DNA from: Alphaproteobacteria bacterium
GTDB lineage: Bacteria > Pseudomonadota > Alphaproteobacteria > Micropepsales > Micropepsaceae
Assembly: GCA_028292825.1 (NCBI GenBank)
Contig: JAQGLO010000014.1
Coordinates: 1 to 45,919, forward strand
Length of the DNA: 45,919 nucleotides
Direction: 5' to 3'
Shown: piece by piece, positions 23,528 through 31,797 of the stretch
How the letters are laid out: each line of letters begins with the position of its first letter
Numbering within the stretch: position 1 is the stretch's first letter
The notes under the pieces: model-generated
Told to the model about the DNA's origin: nothing
The model's input: the letters and a program-made list of their open reading frames with translations, nothing else
Databases searched by the model: none
Translations under genes and position numbers: made by a program

Positions 23528-26494
23528 ATGGATTTGGACGCGCTGGACCAGGGCAAATACCAGGACGAAACCGAAGCGGTCGCCGCATTGCTGGGCGCCG
23601 CGCCACTGACGGGTGCGCAACGCACCACGGTGCTGCGCGAGGCCACCGCGCTGGTGGCCGGCGCCCGCGTCACGGCGCGCCGCCAGGGCCTAGTGGAAAG
23701 TTTCCTGCAGGAATTCTCGCTGTCCACGCCCGAAGGCCTGGCGCTGATGGGATTGGCCGAAGCCTTGCTGCGCACGCCCGATGCCGCCACCCGCGACCGG
23801 CTGATCGCGGAAAAGATTTCCGCCGCCGACTGGGCTTCGCATCTGGGCCAGTCGGGCAGCCTTTTCGTCAACGCCTCGACCTGGGGACTCATGCTGACCG
23901 GCAAGCTGATCGATGTCAGCGGCATGGAGGACGGCGTCGGCACCATCCGCAAGCTGGCGACGCGGATGGGCGAGCCGGTGGTGCGTGCCGCCATCGGCCA
24001 GGCCATCCGCATCATGGGCGAACAGTTCGTGCTGGGCCGCACCATCGAGGACGCCATCGCGCGGGCCGAAAAAGAGAAGCTGCTGTGCAGCTTCGACATG
24101 CTGGGCGAGGGCGCGCGCACCGAAGACGACGCGGCGCGCTATGAAGCGGCCTACGCCGCCGCCATCACCGCCATCGGCAAGGTTTCCACCGGCCCGGAAG
24201 ATGCGCACGGCATTTCGGTAAAGCTGTCGGCGCTGTCGCCGCGCTATGAGGCGGTGCAGGAACAGCGCGTGTGGGACGAACTCTATCCGCGCGTGCTGCG
24301 GCTGGCGCAGCTGGCAGCCAGGGCCGACATCAATTTCGCCCTGGATGCCGAGGAAGCCGACCGCCTGGTGCTATCGCTGAAAATTCTGGACCGGCTGGCG
24401 CGTGAACCATCGCTTGGCGACTGGCGCGGGCTGGGGCTGGCGGTGCAGGCCTATCAGAAGCGCGGGCCGCGCGTGATTGCGGCGCTGGAAAAGATCGCGC
24501 GCGAAAGCGGCCGCCGGCTGATGGTGCGACTGGTCAAGGGCGCCTACTGGGACAGCGAGATCAAGCGCGCCCAGGTGGCGGGCCGTCCGGGTTATCCCGT
24601 CTACACCACCAAGCCGGCCACCGATCTCTCTTATCTGGTGTGCGCTCGGGCGCTGATCGCGGCCGCACCGCATCTCTACGCCCAGTTCGCCACCCACAAT
24701 GCCCACACCCTGGCGGCGGTGCGGCTGATGGCGGGCGAGATCCGCATCGAGCATCAGCGCCTGCACGGCATGGGCGATGCGTTGTATGAGGCGGCGGAAA
24801 AACGCTTCGGGCCGCTGTCGCTGCGCACCTATGCCCCGGTCGGCGCGCATGAAGACCTGCTGCCCTATCTGGTGCGCCGCCTGCTGGAGAATGGCGCCAA
24901 TACCAGTTTCGTACACCTGCTGCTGGATGACGATACGCCGCCCGAACTGGTGGCGCGCGATCCCATCACGCTGGTCGAAGTCCAGCCGGGCCCGCACCCA
25001 CGTATTCCCCTGCCGCGCGATCTCTATGGTGACCGCTTGAACAGCGAAGGCGTGGATGTTTCCATCGCCGCCGAACGCGACCGGCTGGCGAAAATCAGCG
25101 ACATGTCGAAGCCCGTGCCCGACGCCACCGCCAAACAGATCACCGATGCCTTTGCCTCGGCCAAGGCGGCGCAGCATGGCTGGGACGCGAAGGGCGGCGC
25201 GGCGCGGGCGCAGATCCTGCGCGCCATGGCCGATGCCTTGGAAGCGAATCGCGACGCGCTGATGGCCATTGCCGTATCCGAAGCCGGCAAGACCTGGCCC
25301 GACGCCATCGGCGAAGTGCGCGAGGCCGCCGACTTCTGCCGCTATTACGCCCTGCTGGCCGAACGCCATTTCACGGCGCCTGAAGTGCTGAAAGGCCCCG
25401 CCGGCGAGACCAATGCGCTGGAGCTGCACGGACGCGGCGTCTTTGCCTGCATCAGTCCGTGGAATTTCCCGCTGGCCATCTTTACCGGCCAGGTTGCCGC
25501 CGCGCTGGCCGCCGGCAACACCGTGGTCGCCAAGCCCGCCGAACAAACGCCGCGCATCGCCGCTGCCGCCGTGAAAATCTTCAAGGATGCGGGCCTGCCC
25601 GGCGATGTGCTGCACCTGTTGCCCGGCCCCGGCGAAACCGTCGGCGCGGCGCTGGTCAGGCACCCCGATCTTGCGGGCGTCGCCTTCACCGGCGGCACCG
25701 ACACGGCGCGCGCCATCAACCGCAGCCTGGCCGCCCGAGACGGCGCGCTGGTGCCCTTCATCGCCGAGACCGGCGGCCTCAACGCCATGTTCGTCGACAC
25801 CACCGCCCAGCGCGAACAGGTGATCGACGATGTCATCGCGTCGGCCTTCGGCTCCGCCGGCCAGCGCTGCTCGGCGCTGCGGCTGCTGTTTGTGCCGGAG
25901 GAAACCGCCGACGGACTTATTGATGGGCTCAAGGGTGCCATGGATGTGCTGTCGGTCGGCGACCCGCATTTCTTCACCACCGATATCGGCCCGGTGATCG
26001 ACAATGACGCCAAAGGGGCACTGGAAAAGCACCGCACACACTTGCAGGCGTCCGGCCGCATCCTGAAGGAAATCACGCCCACCGGCGGCAACCCCTTGCT
26101 GTTCGCGCCGCTGATGGCCGAAATCCCGCTGAGCGACTTGCCGGACCGCGAAGTGTTCGGCCCCATCCTGCATGTCATCCGCTACAAGTCCGGCGAGCTG
26201 GACGTCGCGGCGCGTGCCTTGGCGTCAAAGGGCTATGGCCTGACGCTGGGCATTCATTCGCGGCTGGAAAGTTTCGCCCAGCGCGTGCGCGCCCTGGTTC
26301 CGGCCGGCAACATCTATGTCAACCGCACCATCATCGGCGCCGTGGTGGGGGTGCAGCCCTTTGGCGGCGAGGGCCTGTCGGGCACCGGCCCCAAGGCAGG
26401 CGGACCCTATTCCCTGACTCGCTACAGCGTGGAACGCGCCGTCAGCGTCAATATCGCCGCCCAGGGCGGCGATCCGGCGCTGCTCAGCCTGTAA
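23528..26494 (+). CDS. putA: Bifunctional proline dehydrogenase / L-glutamate gamma-semialdehyde dehydrogenase
   Basis: 988 residues. The N-terminal half is the FAD proline dehydrogenase barrel ('M-V-R-L-V-K-G-A-Y-W-D-S-E-I-K-R-A' and 'R-T-Y-A-P-V-G-A-H-E-D-L-L-P-Y-L-V-R-R'). The C-terminal half is an aldehyde dehydrogenase with catalytic E747 ('A-E-T-G-G') and C781 ('G-Q-R-C'). Together they oxidise proline to glutamate with channelling. Compared with the roughly 1300-residue E. coli protein it lacks the N-terminal ribbon-helix-helix DNA-binding domain and the C-terminal extension, i.e. a short non-autoregulating PutA. No strong ribosome binding site is seen; it starts 13 bases after the preceding gene. 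Its 3' end overlaps the convergent membrane-protein gene by 11 bases. Confidence 0.95.
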   Translation: MDLDALDQGKYQDETEAVAALLGAAPLTGAQRTTVLREATALVAGARVTARRQGLVESFLQEFSLSTPEGLALMGLAEALLRTPDAATRDRLIAEKISAADWASHLGQSGSLFVNASTWGLMLTGKLIDVSGMEDGVGTIRKLATRMGEPVVRAAIGQAIRIMGEQFVLGRTIEDAIARAEKEKLLCSFDMLGEGARTEDDAARYEAAYAAAITAIGKVSTGPEDAHGISVKLSALSPRYEAVQEQRVWDELYPRVLRLAQLAARADINFALDAEEADRLVLSLKILDRLAREPSLGDWRGLGLAVQAYQKRGPRVIAALEKIARESGRRLMVRLVKGAYWDSEIKRAQVAGRPGYPVYTTKPATDLSYLVCARALIAAAPHLYAQFATHNAHTLAAVRLMAGEIRIEHQRLHGMGDALYEAAEKRFGPLSLRTYAPVGAHEDLLPYLVRRLLENGANTSFVHLLLDDDTPPELVARDPITLVEVQPGPHPRIPLPRDLYGDRLNSEGVDVSIAAERDRLAKISDMSKPVPDATAKQITDAFASAKAAQHGWDAKGGAARAQILRAMADALEANRDALMAIAVSEAGKTWPDAIGEVREAADFCRYYALLAERHFTAPEVLKGPAGETNALELHGRGVFACISPWNFPLAIFTGQVAAALAAGNTVVAKPAEQTPRIAAAAVKIFKDAGLPGDVLHLLPGPGETVGAALVRHPDLAGVAFTGGTDTARAINRSLAARDGALVPFIAETGGLNAMFVDTTAQREQVIDDVIASAFGSAGQRCSALRLLFVPEETADGLIDGLKGAMDVLSVGDPHFFTTDIGPVIDNDAKGALEKHRTHLQASGRILKEITPTGGNPLLFAPLMAEIPLSDLPDREVFGPILHVIRYKSGELDVAARALASKGYGLTLGIHSRLESFAQRVRALVPAGNIYVNRTIIGAVVGVQPFGGEGLSGTGPKAGGPYSLTRYSVERAVSVNIAAQGGDPALLSL

Positions 26495-27461
26495 GCCGTT
26501 CCAGCGCGCCGATATCTTCCTGCACCCGTCCGCCATCCTCGCGGTTGATCGCGGCCAGCACAAAACAGACCAGCGCCAGCGCCGCCGCGCTTGCCGCCGC
26601 CACCAGGGGCTTTTCGTGCATCCGCGCCGCCGCCGCCATCATGGCAGGGGCGCACCACAGCCACCACAGGAAATGCCGCAGCCGATGCTGCCGCGCCAAA
26701 GCGCGCGCATACCGCGTTTGCAGAAAACGGAAATCGCCCGCGGTGGGCAGGGGACGCGGCGCACCGCGCGCCAGCAGATACACCGCTGTCATCAGATACA
26801 GCCCCGTCAGCACCGCGGCGCCGGAGCGTCCCAGCCACAGCAGCGCAAGCACCGCCGCCGCCACCAGCGCCGCACCCTCCGCGATATTGTGCAGCCGCGC
26901 GCGCCAGGCAAAGCGACGATAGGCGTCCATCAGTTCCGCACCCGACACCGTGTCCGGCAGCGGCAGGTGCCGGTCATTCTGCAGGATCAGCACGGTGCGA
27001 ACGCCGCACAGCAATGCCGGCACCACCAGGCCGAACAGTGAAAGCGCCAGCCATTCGGGACGGCGCAGCCCGGTCTGCAGCATGAAGCCGATATTCATGG
27101 ACAGGTTTACGACCGCGATCATTGCCATCACGCCCAGCGCCACGGTCTGGCGGATGGCGCGGTGTGCATCGGGCCGTGCCGCCGGCTGGTACGCATCGGC
27201 CAGCATCAGGACCGGCAGCAGCCACAGCGCCGCCCAGCCGAGAAAGAGCCACCACAAGGACAGCTTCAGCAGCAGCGCCGGCATGTTCAGGTGACGCCGC
27301 ATCTGGCTGGCGATGACGAAGGGCACGGTGCGCAGCGCTTCGGCCGCGTACTGGCGCGGATTTTCAAACGTCTCGCACAAGTCGCCCGCCACCACCTCGC
27401 GCGCCAAGGGCGGAATCAGCGCCAGCACCAACCGTTCCAGCCGGGGCGGTGGCGCAGCCAT
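26484..27461 (-). CDS. PadR-associated multi-pass membrane protein of unknown function
   Basis: 325 residues, rich in Ala and Leu, with roughly seven hydrophobic stretches. The N-terminus 'R-L-E-R-L-V-L-A-L-I-P-P-L-A-R-E-V-V-A-G-D-L' resembles the short 'permease prefix' segment ('...GDL.EEF') found at the start of many membrane proteins encoded beside PadR regulators. No ATPase or transporter motif is visible in the rest. The gene begins one base after the PadR stop on the same strand, so the two are co-transcribed and the regulator probably controls it. Its role may be in envelope stress or efflux, but that is only association. Confidence 0.7.
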   Translation of the reverse strand: MAAPPPRLERLVLALIPPLAREVVAGDLCETFENPRQYAAEALRTVPFVIASQMRRHLNMPALLLKLSLWWLFLGWAALWLLPVLMLADAYQPAARPDAHRAIRQTVALGVMAMIAVVNLSMNIGFMLQTGLRRPEWLALSLFGLVVPALLCGVRTVLILQNDRHLPLPDTVSGAELMDAYRRFAWRARLHNIAEGAALVAAAVLALLWLGRSGAAVLTGLYLMTAVYLLARGAPRPLPTAGDFRFLQTRYARALARQHRLRHFLWWLWCAPAMMAAAARMHEKPLVAAASAAALALVCFVLAAINREDGGRVQEDIGALERLTG

Positions 27462-27462
27462 G

Positions 27463-27801
27463 TCAGGCGCGTCCTTTCAGGCCGAGATTCTGCGCGATGA
27501 CATCGAACAGTCGCTGCGCTGTCCTGGCGGATTCCCGCAAGGCCTGCTGGCCAGGTTTCTCAAGCCGGTAATGGCGGCGCGAGCGGCCGCCGCGTTCCTT
27601 CGTAGGCTCCGACAGCCAGGAGGCGATCAGCCCCTTGTCTTCCATGCGGTCCAGGGTGGCATAGACCGCACCGCGCGTGACCTTGCGGGGTCTGGACAGC
27701 TCCTCGACCTTGGCATGGATGGTGACGCCATAGGCATTGGCGTCCAGCGCCAGCACGGCGGTCAGCACGATCTGTTCGAATTGCCCGAGAGACTCTGCCA
27801 T
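27463..27801 (-). CDS. PadR family transcriptional regulator
   Basis: 112 residues. A winged helix-turn-helix occupies residues 1-85: 'F-E-Q-I-V-L-T-A-V', 'A-Y-G-V-T-I', 'R-G-A-V-Y-A-T-L-D-R-M-E-D-K-G-L-I' and 'R-R-H-Y-R-L-E', all standard for PadR, followed by a short C-terminal dimerisation helix (the PadR-s2 small type). These repressors are released by small ligands. The ATG is preceded by no ribosome binding site; instead a promoter and palindrome lie right at the start, suggesting a leaderless, self-repressed transcript. It is co-transcribed with the membrane protein downstream. Confidence 0.93.
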   Translation of the reverse strand: MAESLGQFEQIVLTAVLALDANAYGVTIHAKVEELSRPRKVTRGAVYATLDRMEDKGLIASWLSEPTKERGGRSRRHYRLEKPGQQALRESARTAQRLFDVIAQNLGLKGRA

Positions 27802-27804
27802 TTA

Positions 27805-27840
27805 ATCTACATCGTAGATATAATGAACGCCTTGCGTCAA
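27805..27840 (-). promoter_or_regulatory. Probable padR promoter with operator palindrome
   Basis: On the minus strand TTGACG (27835-27840) and TACGAT (27811-27816) are 18 bases apart and fit a -35/-10 pair. The -10 lies inside a perfect inverted repeat, ATCTAC-ATC-GTAGAT at 27805-27819, which ends three bases before the padR start codon. Transcription would start at or next to the ATG. A PadR dimer bound to the palindrome would cover the -10. This is read from sequence only. Confidence 0.6.
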
Positions 27841-27854
27841 GCCCGGACGAGGGC

Positions 27855-27880
27855 TGTATGCATACATTGTATGATATATC
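27855..27880. promoter_or_regulatory. Overlapping palindromes in the padR divergent region
   Basis: TGTATG-CATACA (27855-27866) and CATACA-T-TGTATG (27861-27873) share a half-site and run into GATATATC (27873-27880). The TGTAT/ATACA halves resemble PadR-type operator halves (ATGT...ACAT). They overlap the first possible start of the plus-strand gene, so they may control it; another regulator is possible. Confidence 0.45.
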
Positions 27881-28701
27881 ACGTCCCAAAAACCGCAAAG
27901 ACCGTGCTGCGCATGATCGGCATCGCGCTCTATGCGCTGGTGGCGCTGTCGATATTTTACAAAGGCGTGGTGAACCCCGACACGCGCGACCCGGCGCTGG
28001 TGGGTTTCGTCGCCGCGCTGTGCCTGCCGTTCGGGCTTGAACTGAGCCGCCGCGGCGCCGATCCCGACCAGTTGATCCAGCGGGTCGGCGGTCCTTTTCT
28101 GGGATTCTGCCTGGTGATACTGGGCTGGCACTTTCTGGTGCCGCCGCCACCGCCGCCAACCGGTGCGCTTCTGCCAGCGGGCGAGCCGATGCCGGCCATG
28201 ACCTGCGCCGCGGGGCCGGGCGATCTGGTGATGGCGTTCGGCAGCGACCGGGTGATCGGCAGCGGCGATGGCCCCTTCACGCCCTTTGCCAGCGCCTCAT
28301 GTCCCGGTCCCCGCATCGCCCGCACCCGGCAGGGGCTGGTGGTCAGCGCCTTCGGCTATGACTGGTACAACGACATCGCCTATGGCATCCGCGACAATGC
28401 GGTCACGGACTTGTGGGCGCCCGGCCTGCATGCCCGCCGCCCCGATCCGCACACCATCCTGGTGCTGGACCGGTTCGAGCATGAGGTCCTGTATATCCGC
28501 TATCTCAACCGCGACGCGGTGCGCATTCGCGGCCGCTTCCTGTGCGGCGAGGAAGCGCAAAGCGTCATCGCCGACGACCGCATCCTGGTCGGCGGCATGC
28601 GCATCAGCGGCGTGATGTTCGGCCAGCATGCGACCGCAGGCCATGCCTGCGCCCGGCTGACGCCGGGCATGCCCTATGGCGTGCAGATATTGGCGCGCTG
28701 A
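27871..28701 (+). CDS. Membrane protein of unknown function, divergent from padR
   Basis: 276 residues from the ATG at 27871; GTG 27904 or ATG 27913 are equally possible and none has a good ribosome binding site. Two or three hydrophobic helices sit in the first 95 residues ('I-G-I-A-L-Y-A-L-V-A-L-S-I-F-Y', 'A-L-V-G-F-V-A-A-L-C-L-P-F-G', 'F-L-G-F-C-L-V-I-L-G-W-H-F-L-V'), then a run of six prolines and a soluble, probably periplasmic domain with a few cysteines. I do not recognise this domain. It shares a 69-base regulatory region with padR and may be regulated by it. The coding frame is supported by its length and codon use, not by homology. Confidence 0.6.
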   Translation: MIYHVPKTAKTVLRMIGIALYALVALSIFYKGVVNPDTRDPALVGFVAALCLPFGLELSRRGADPDQLIQRVGGPFLGFCLVILGWHFLVPPPPPPTGALLPAGEPMPAMTCAAGPGDLVMAFGSDRVIGSGDGPFTPFASASCPGPRIARTRQGLVVSAFGYDWYNDIAYGIRDNAVTDLWAPGLHARRPDPHTILVLDRFEHEVLYIRYLNRDAVRIRGRFLCGEEAQSVIADDRILVGGMRISGVMFGQHATAGHACARLTPGMPYGVQILAR

Positions 28702-28974
28702 CTAATGCACCGGCGGCGGTGCCGACGGCACGGTGCCCCCGGTGGGCGAGGGCTGGTTGGCCCCGGTGCCGCCGGCCTTCATGTCCGCGAACGGAGCAAC
28801 GGGCGCATCGGGGTCGTAGTAGGATGTGCCGATGGTCTGGGGCTGCACCGCGATCGTGCCGCCCGGCTCATTGGCATAGGGCTGGCCGTTGGGGTTGCCG
28901 TCCGGGCCCATGCAGCCGGCCAGCAGCAGCGAACCGGCAAATGTCGCCAGCGTAATGGCATGTTCGAATTTCAT
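28702..28974 (-). CDS. Small proline/glycine-rich lipoprotein
   Basis: 90 residues. The N-terminus is a lipoprotein signal with lipobox 'L-L-A-G-C' (Cys at residue 21). The mature part of about 70 residues is Gly/Pro/Ala-rich and low in predicted structure, ending in 'A-P-P-P-V-H', with no recognisable domain. It abuts the convergent membrane-protein gene with no gap and is divergent from the YliI-type dehydrogenase. Probably a small outer-membrane-anchored protein of unknown role. Confidence 0.7.
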   Translation of the reverse strand: MKFEHAITLATFAGSLLLAGCMGPDGNPNGQPYANEPGGTIAVQPQTIGTSYYDPDAPVAPFADMKAGGTGANQPSPTGGTVPSAPPPVH

Positions 28975-29095
28975 GGCTCAAATCCCGCGCAATATCCAAA
29001 AAAGGAAACAATCGCGCACGCCTTTGGGTTCCGACCGCCCCTTGCCGCAGGGGTGGGGCAGGGCTTTAATGACGGAAAATATAAGGGGAAATGCC

Positions 29096-30427
29096 ATGAA
29101 AATCCGTCTCGCCGCCGCCGCGGCCCTGTTCGCCTGCGCCTCCGCGACCGCGCAACCGGCCACAACCCCCGCCAAGCCGGCCCCCGATTACGATTCCGGC
29201 GGACTGCCGCGCACCCCCGTCTATCATGCGGACGAAGGCCAGCCGGTCGATGTCCGTCTTCCGGAAAAGAAAGTCGATACCCGCCAGTTCCCGCAACAGA
29301 CCCGCGCGCCCTATCATCATGCCACCGACTTCAAGGTGACGGTGCTGAGCAATGAGCTGCATGCCGGCTGGGCCAGCATCGTGCTGCCATCGGGCCGCAT
29401 CCTGGTGAGCGAGCATCTGCCCGGCGCCTTGCGCTTTCTCGAAAAGGGCAAGCTGTCGGCGCCACTGACGGGGCTGGAGGGGCTGAACCTCACCACGCCA
29501 AGCATGATCCTTTTGGATGTGCAGGCCGATCCCGCCTATGCCACCAACCACACCATCTATTTCACCTACTGCGAATATCTCGACAAGACGGTCTACAACA
29601 CCGCCATCGCCCGCGCCGTGGTGGACGAAGGCGCGAATGCGTTGCGCGAGGTGAAGACACTGCTCACCACCGTGCCCTATTTTCCCAATGACCAGACCCA
29701 GAATGCGGGCGGCAAGACCGGCGGGCGCATCGCGGTGGGAGCGGACGGCTTTCTCTATGTCACCATCGGCGACCGCGACAATGCCGGCACAAGGCCCTGG
29801 GGCGTGGCGCAGGTGCTGGACACCCATCTGGGCAAGATCCTGCGCATTACAAAAGACGGCGCGCCGGCGCCGGGCAATCCCTTCATCGGCACCAAGGGGG
29901 CGTTGCCGGAAATCTGGGCCTATGGCCTGCGCTCGCAGGAAGGCCTCGCCTTCGCGCCGGACGGGTCCCTGTGGGAAACCGAGCATGGCCCGCGTGGCGG
30001 CGACGAACTGAATCGCATCGAGAAGGGCAGGAATTACGGCTGGCCTGTCATCACCCACGGCATCGATTACTCGGCCAGGACCGTGGGCGACAATCTGGTG
30101 GCCAAGGACGGCATGGAGCAGCCGGTCTATTACTGGTCGCCGTCCACCGCGCCGTCGGGCCTGGCCTTCTATACCGGCAAGTCCAAGGCCTGGGCGGGCA
30201 GCATCTTCGTCCCCATGCTGAACGGGCGGCATCTGTCCCGCCTCAAGCTGGTGGACGGCAAGGTGGTGGAGGAAGAAGCCATGCTGACCGAACTCAAGAC
30301 CCGCATCCGCGACGTGCGCATGGGCCCGGACAATGCGATCTATGTTTTCACCGATCCCAGCCCTTCGGCCCTGACCGAGAAATCCGCCGCCACGGGACAG
30401 CTTCTGAAGATCGTGCCCGTCCGGTAG
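29096..30427 (+). CDS. Soluble PQQ-dependent aldose sugar dehydrogenase, YliI/GdhB-like
   Basis: 443 residues from the ATG at 29096, with AAGGGG upstream and a Sec signal peptide (about 1-20, ending 'ATA'); the out-of-frame ATG at 29091 is not used. The six-bladed propeller of the soluble glucose dehydrogenase family is visible in 'A-S-I-V-L-P-S-G-R-I-L-V-S-E-H', 'Y-V-T-I-G-D-R-D-N-A', 'E-I-W-A-Y-G-L-R-S-Q-E-G-L-A-F', 'E-T-E-H-G-P-R-G-G-D-E-L-N' and 'N-Y-G-W-P'. The fold is unrelated in detail to the eight-bladed PQQ enzymes elsewhere in this window. It oxidises the C1 of aldoses in the periplasm. The 121-base gap to the divergent lipoprotein should hold its promoter; I cannot place it. Confidence 0.92.
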   Translation: MKIRLAAAAALFACASATAQPATTPAKPAPDYDSGGLPRTPVYHADEGQPVDVRLPEKKVDTRQFPQQTRAPYHHATDFKVTVLSNELHAGWASIVLPSGRILVSEHLPGALRFLEKGKLSAPLTGLEGLNLTTPSMILLDVQADPAYATNHTIYFTYCEYLDKTVYNTAIARAVVDEGANALREVKTLLTTVPYFPNDQTQNAGGKTGGRIAVGADGFLYVTIGDRDNAGTRPWGVAQVLDTHLGKILRITKDGAPAPGNPFIGTKGALPEIWAYGLRSQEGLAFAPDGSLWETEHGPRGGDELNRIEKGRNYGWPVITHGIDYSARTVGDNLVAKDGMEQPVYYWSPSTAPSGLAFYTGKSKAWAGSIFVPMLNGRHLSRLKLVDGKVVEEEAMLTELKTRIRDVRMGPDNAIYVFTDPSPSALTEKSAATGQLLKIVPVR

Positions 30428-30578
30428 GGCTGCGGACGGTTAACAGCCGCCTTGGATGCCAGTCCCGCATCTCAAGGAGGATTTGTATTTTTTCTTTGAT
30501 TTCAATCGGTTGTTTCGAAAAAAATGATCCATTCCGCCAAATATGACAGAATAAATTAAGGCCTTGCTGTCAGTGTTA

Positions 30579-30607
30579 CCGCGCGCATCTTTCCGTGCGC
30601 GGGGGTT
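30579..30607 (+). terminator. Possible terminator hairpin upstream of the 371-residue gene
   Basis: CCGCGCGC (30579-30586) pairs with GTGCGCGG (30595-30602) around an eight-base loop, one G-U pair, followed by GGG then TTT. The U-tract is poor, so this may be a weak terminator for the dehydrogenase 150 bases upstream or a leader structure. The rest of the 254-base gap (30428-30681) is AT-rich, unlike its surroundings, and probably contains a promoter. Confidence 0.45.
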
Positions 30608-30681
30608 TGTCATGTCATTTCACAGTCCGATTGCGCATTTGCACGTGGTGGCGCGCCAGCGCCCGGACAGCGGACCGGCCC

Positions 30682-31797
30682 ATGGCCGTTGATCGCTCGT
30701 TCCGGAGCCTGATGTCCCTGTCCGGCGCTTCGTCGAGCCGGGTCCTCAACCTCACGGCCATCGGGCTGGCCGAGGCGGAGAATGCCGGCCATGCCGCCCG
30801 GCCCATGTTCGCCTCGCGTATTCTCAACAGCGCGATTGTCCTCAAGCACCGGCTGCGCGCCGACGAGATGGACATGTTCGTCAGCCGCCGCGTCCTTGCC
30901 ACCAAGATCATCGTGCCGTTCGAAAAGACCGACCTGCGCGCCGGCGGCCGTTCCATGTTCGTGGACCAGCGCGGCTTCGAGGAGATGCTGCGGGACGTCG
31001 GCAACCATAACGACGAGACCGATTTCAAGCGCGACGTGTCGGTGCTGCGCCTGATGGACCGCATTCCCTCGCTCGATCCTTTCCTGTTGCGCGAGCAGCT
31101 GCGCGGCAGCGGCATCGATCCCGACCCGTCCTATTTCGCGATCTCGCAGGCGGACCAGCAGCGCATGCACAATTATGCGGCGGGCGAAATCAGCCGGCTG
31201 ACGGCGATGGCCAGCGGCAAGGCCGGCGGCATCGGCGACACCTCGACCGCCCGCATGGTGACGGCGCTGCTGTCCCACCAGGTGAACGAGAAGCTGGAGC
31301 CGCTGCGCGCCACCCTGAACCTGCAGCCGGATGAGTTCAGCGAGGGCGTCTTCAGCTGGCGCGGCTTCATCTATTACAAATGGAGCCTGGTCGAGTTCTG
31401 GCCGAACCTGATCCGTTCGCTGAAGGAACTGAAGATGATCATGCCGGTCGGCAAGGCCGATACCGAGCAGCGGGTGTTCCTGTCCGCCAGCAAGAACGAG
31501 ATCGTGCGCGGCGCCCGCACCAGCAGCGATGCCGTGCGCAAGATCATCGCCGTCTATGACGATGCCTATGCCAGCCTGATCGAGCGCCAGGATCCCCGGA
31601 TGTTCCGCGACTTCCTGCTCAGCGCGCCCCAGCTGTTCCTGGAAGTGGGCGAGAAGATGGGCGCCATGTCCCATGTCACCAGCTTCTGGCAGTACCGCTT
31701 TCCCGCGGGTTCGCCCAAGTCGGCCGATGCCGACGAACTGACCACGATCTTCGAGGACTTCATTCGCAGCTTCGGGCGCGACGCGGCCGCGGCCTAG
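30682..31797 (+). CDS. Unrecognised conserved-looking cytoplasmic protein
   Basis: 371 residues from the ATG at 30682; longer starts add sequence that does not look like protein. No signal peptide or membrane helix. It appears mostly alpha-helical, with charged amphipathic stretches ('R-R-V-L-A-T-K-I-I-V-P-F', 'E-G-V-F-S-W-R-G-F-I-Y-Y-K-W-S-L-V-E-F-W-P'), and a C-terminal half rich in helices ('S-S-D-A-V-R-K-I-I-A-V-Y-D-D-A-Y'). I do not recognise the family and see no catalytic motif. It has its own AT-rich upstream region and is thus likely a single-gene unit. Its TAG stop overlaps the TAG of the convergent PQQ gene within one CTAG. Confidence 0.65.
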   Translation: MAVDRSFRSLMSLSGASSSRVLNLTAIGLAEAENAGHAARPMFASRILNSAIVLKHRLRADEMDMFVSRRVLATKIIVPFEKTDLRAGGRSMFVDQRGFEEMLRDVGNHNDETDFKRDVSVLRLMDRIPSLDPFLLREQLRGSGIDPDPSYFAISQADQQRMHNYAAGEISRLTAMASGKAGGIGDTSTARMVTALLSHQVNEKLEPLRATLNLQPDEFSEGVFSWRGFIYYKWSLVEFWPNLIRSLKELKMIMPVGKADTEQRVFLSASKNEIVRGARTSSDAVRKIIAVYDDAYASLIERQDPRMFRDFLLSAPQLFLEVGEKMGAMSHVTSFWQYRFPAGSPKSADADELTTIFEDFIRSFGRDAAAA

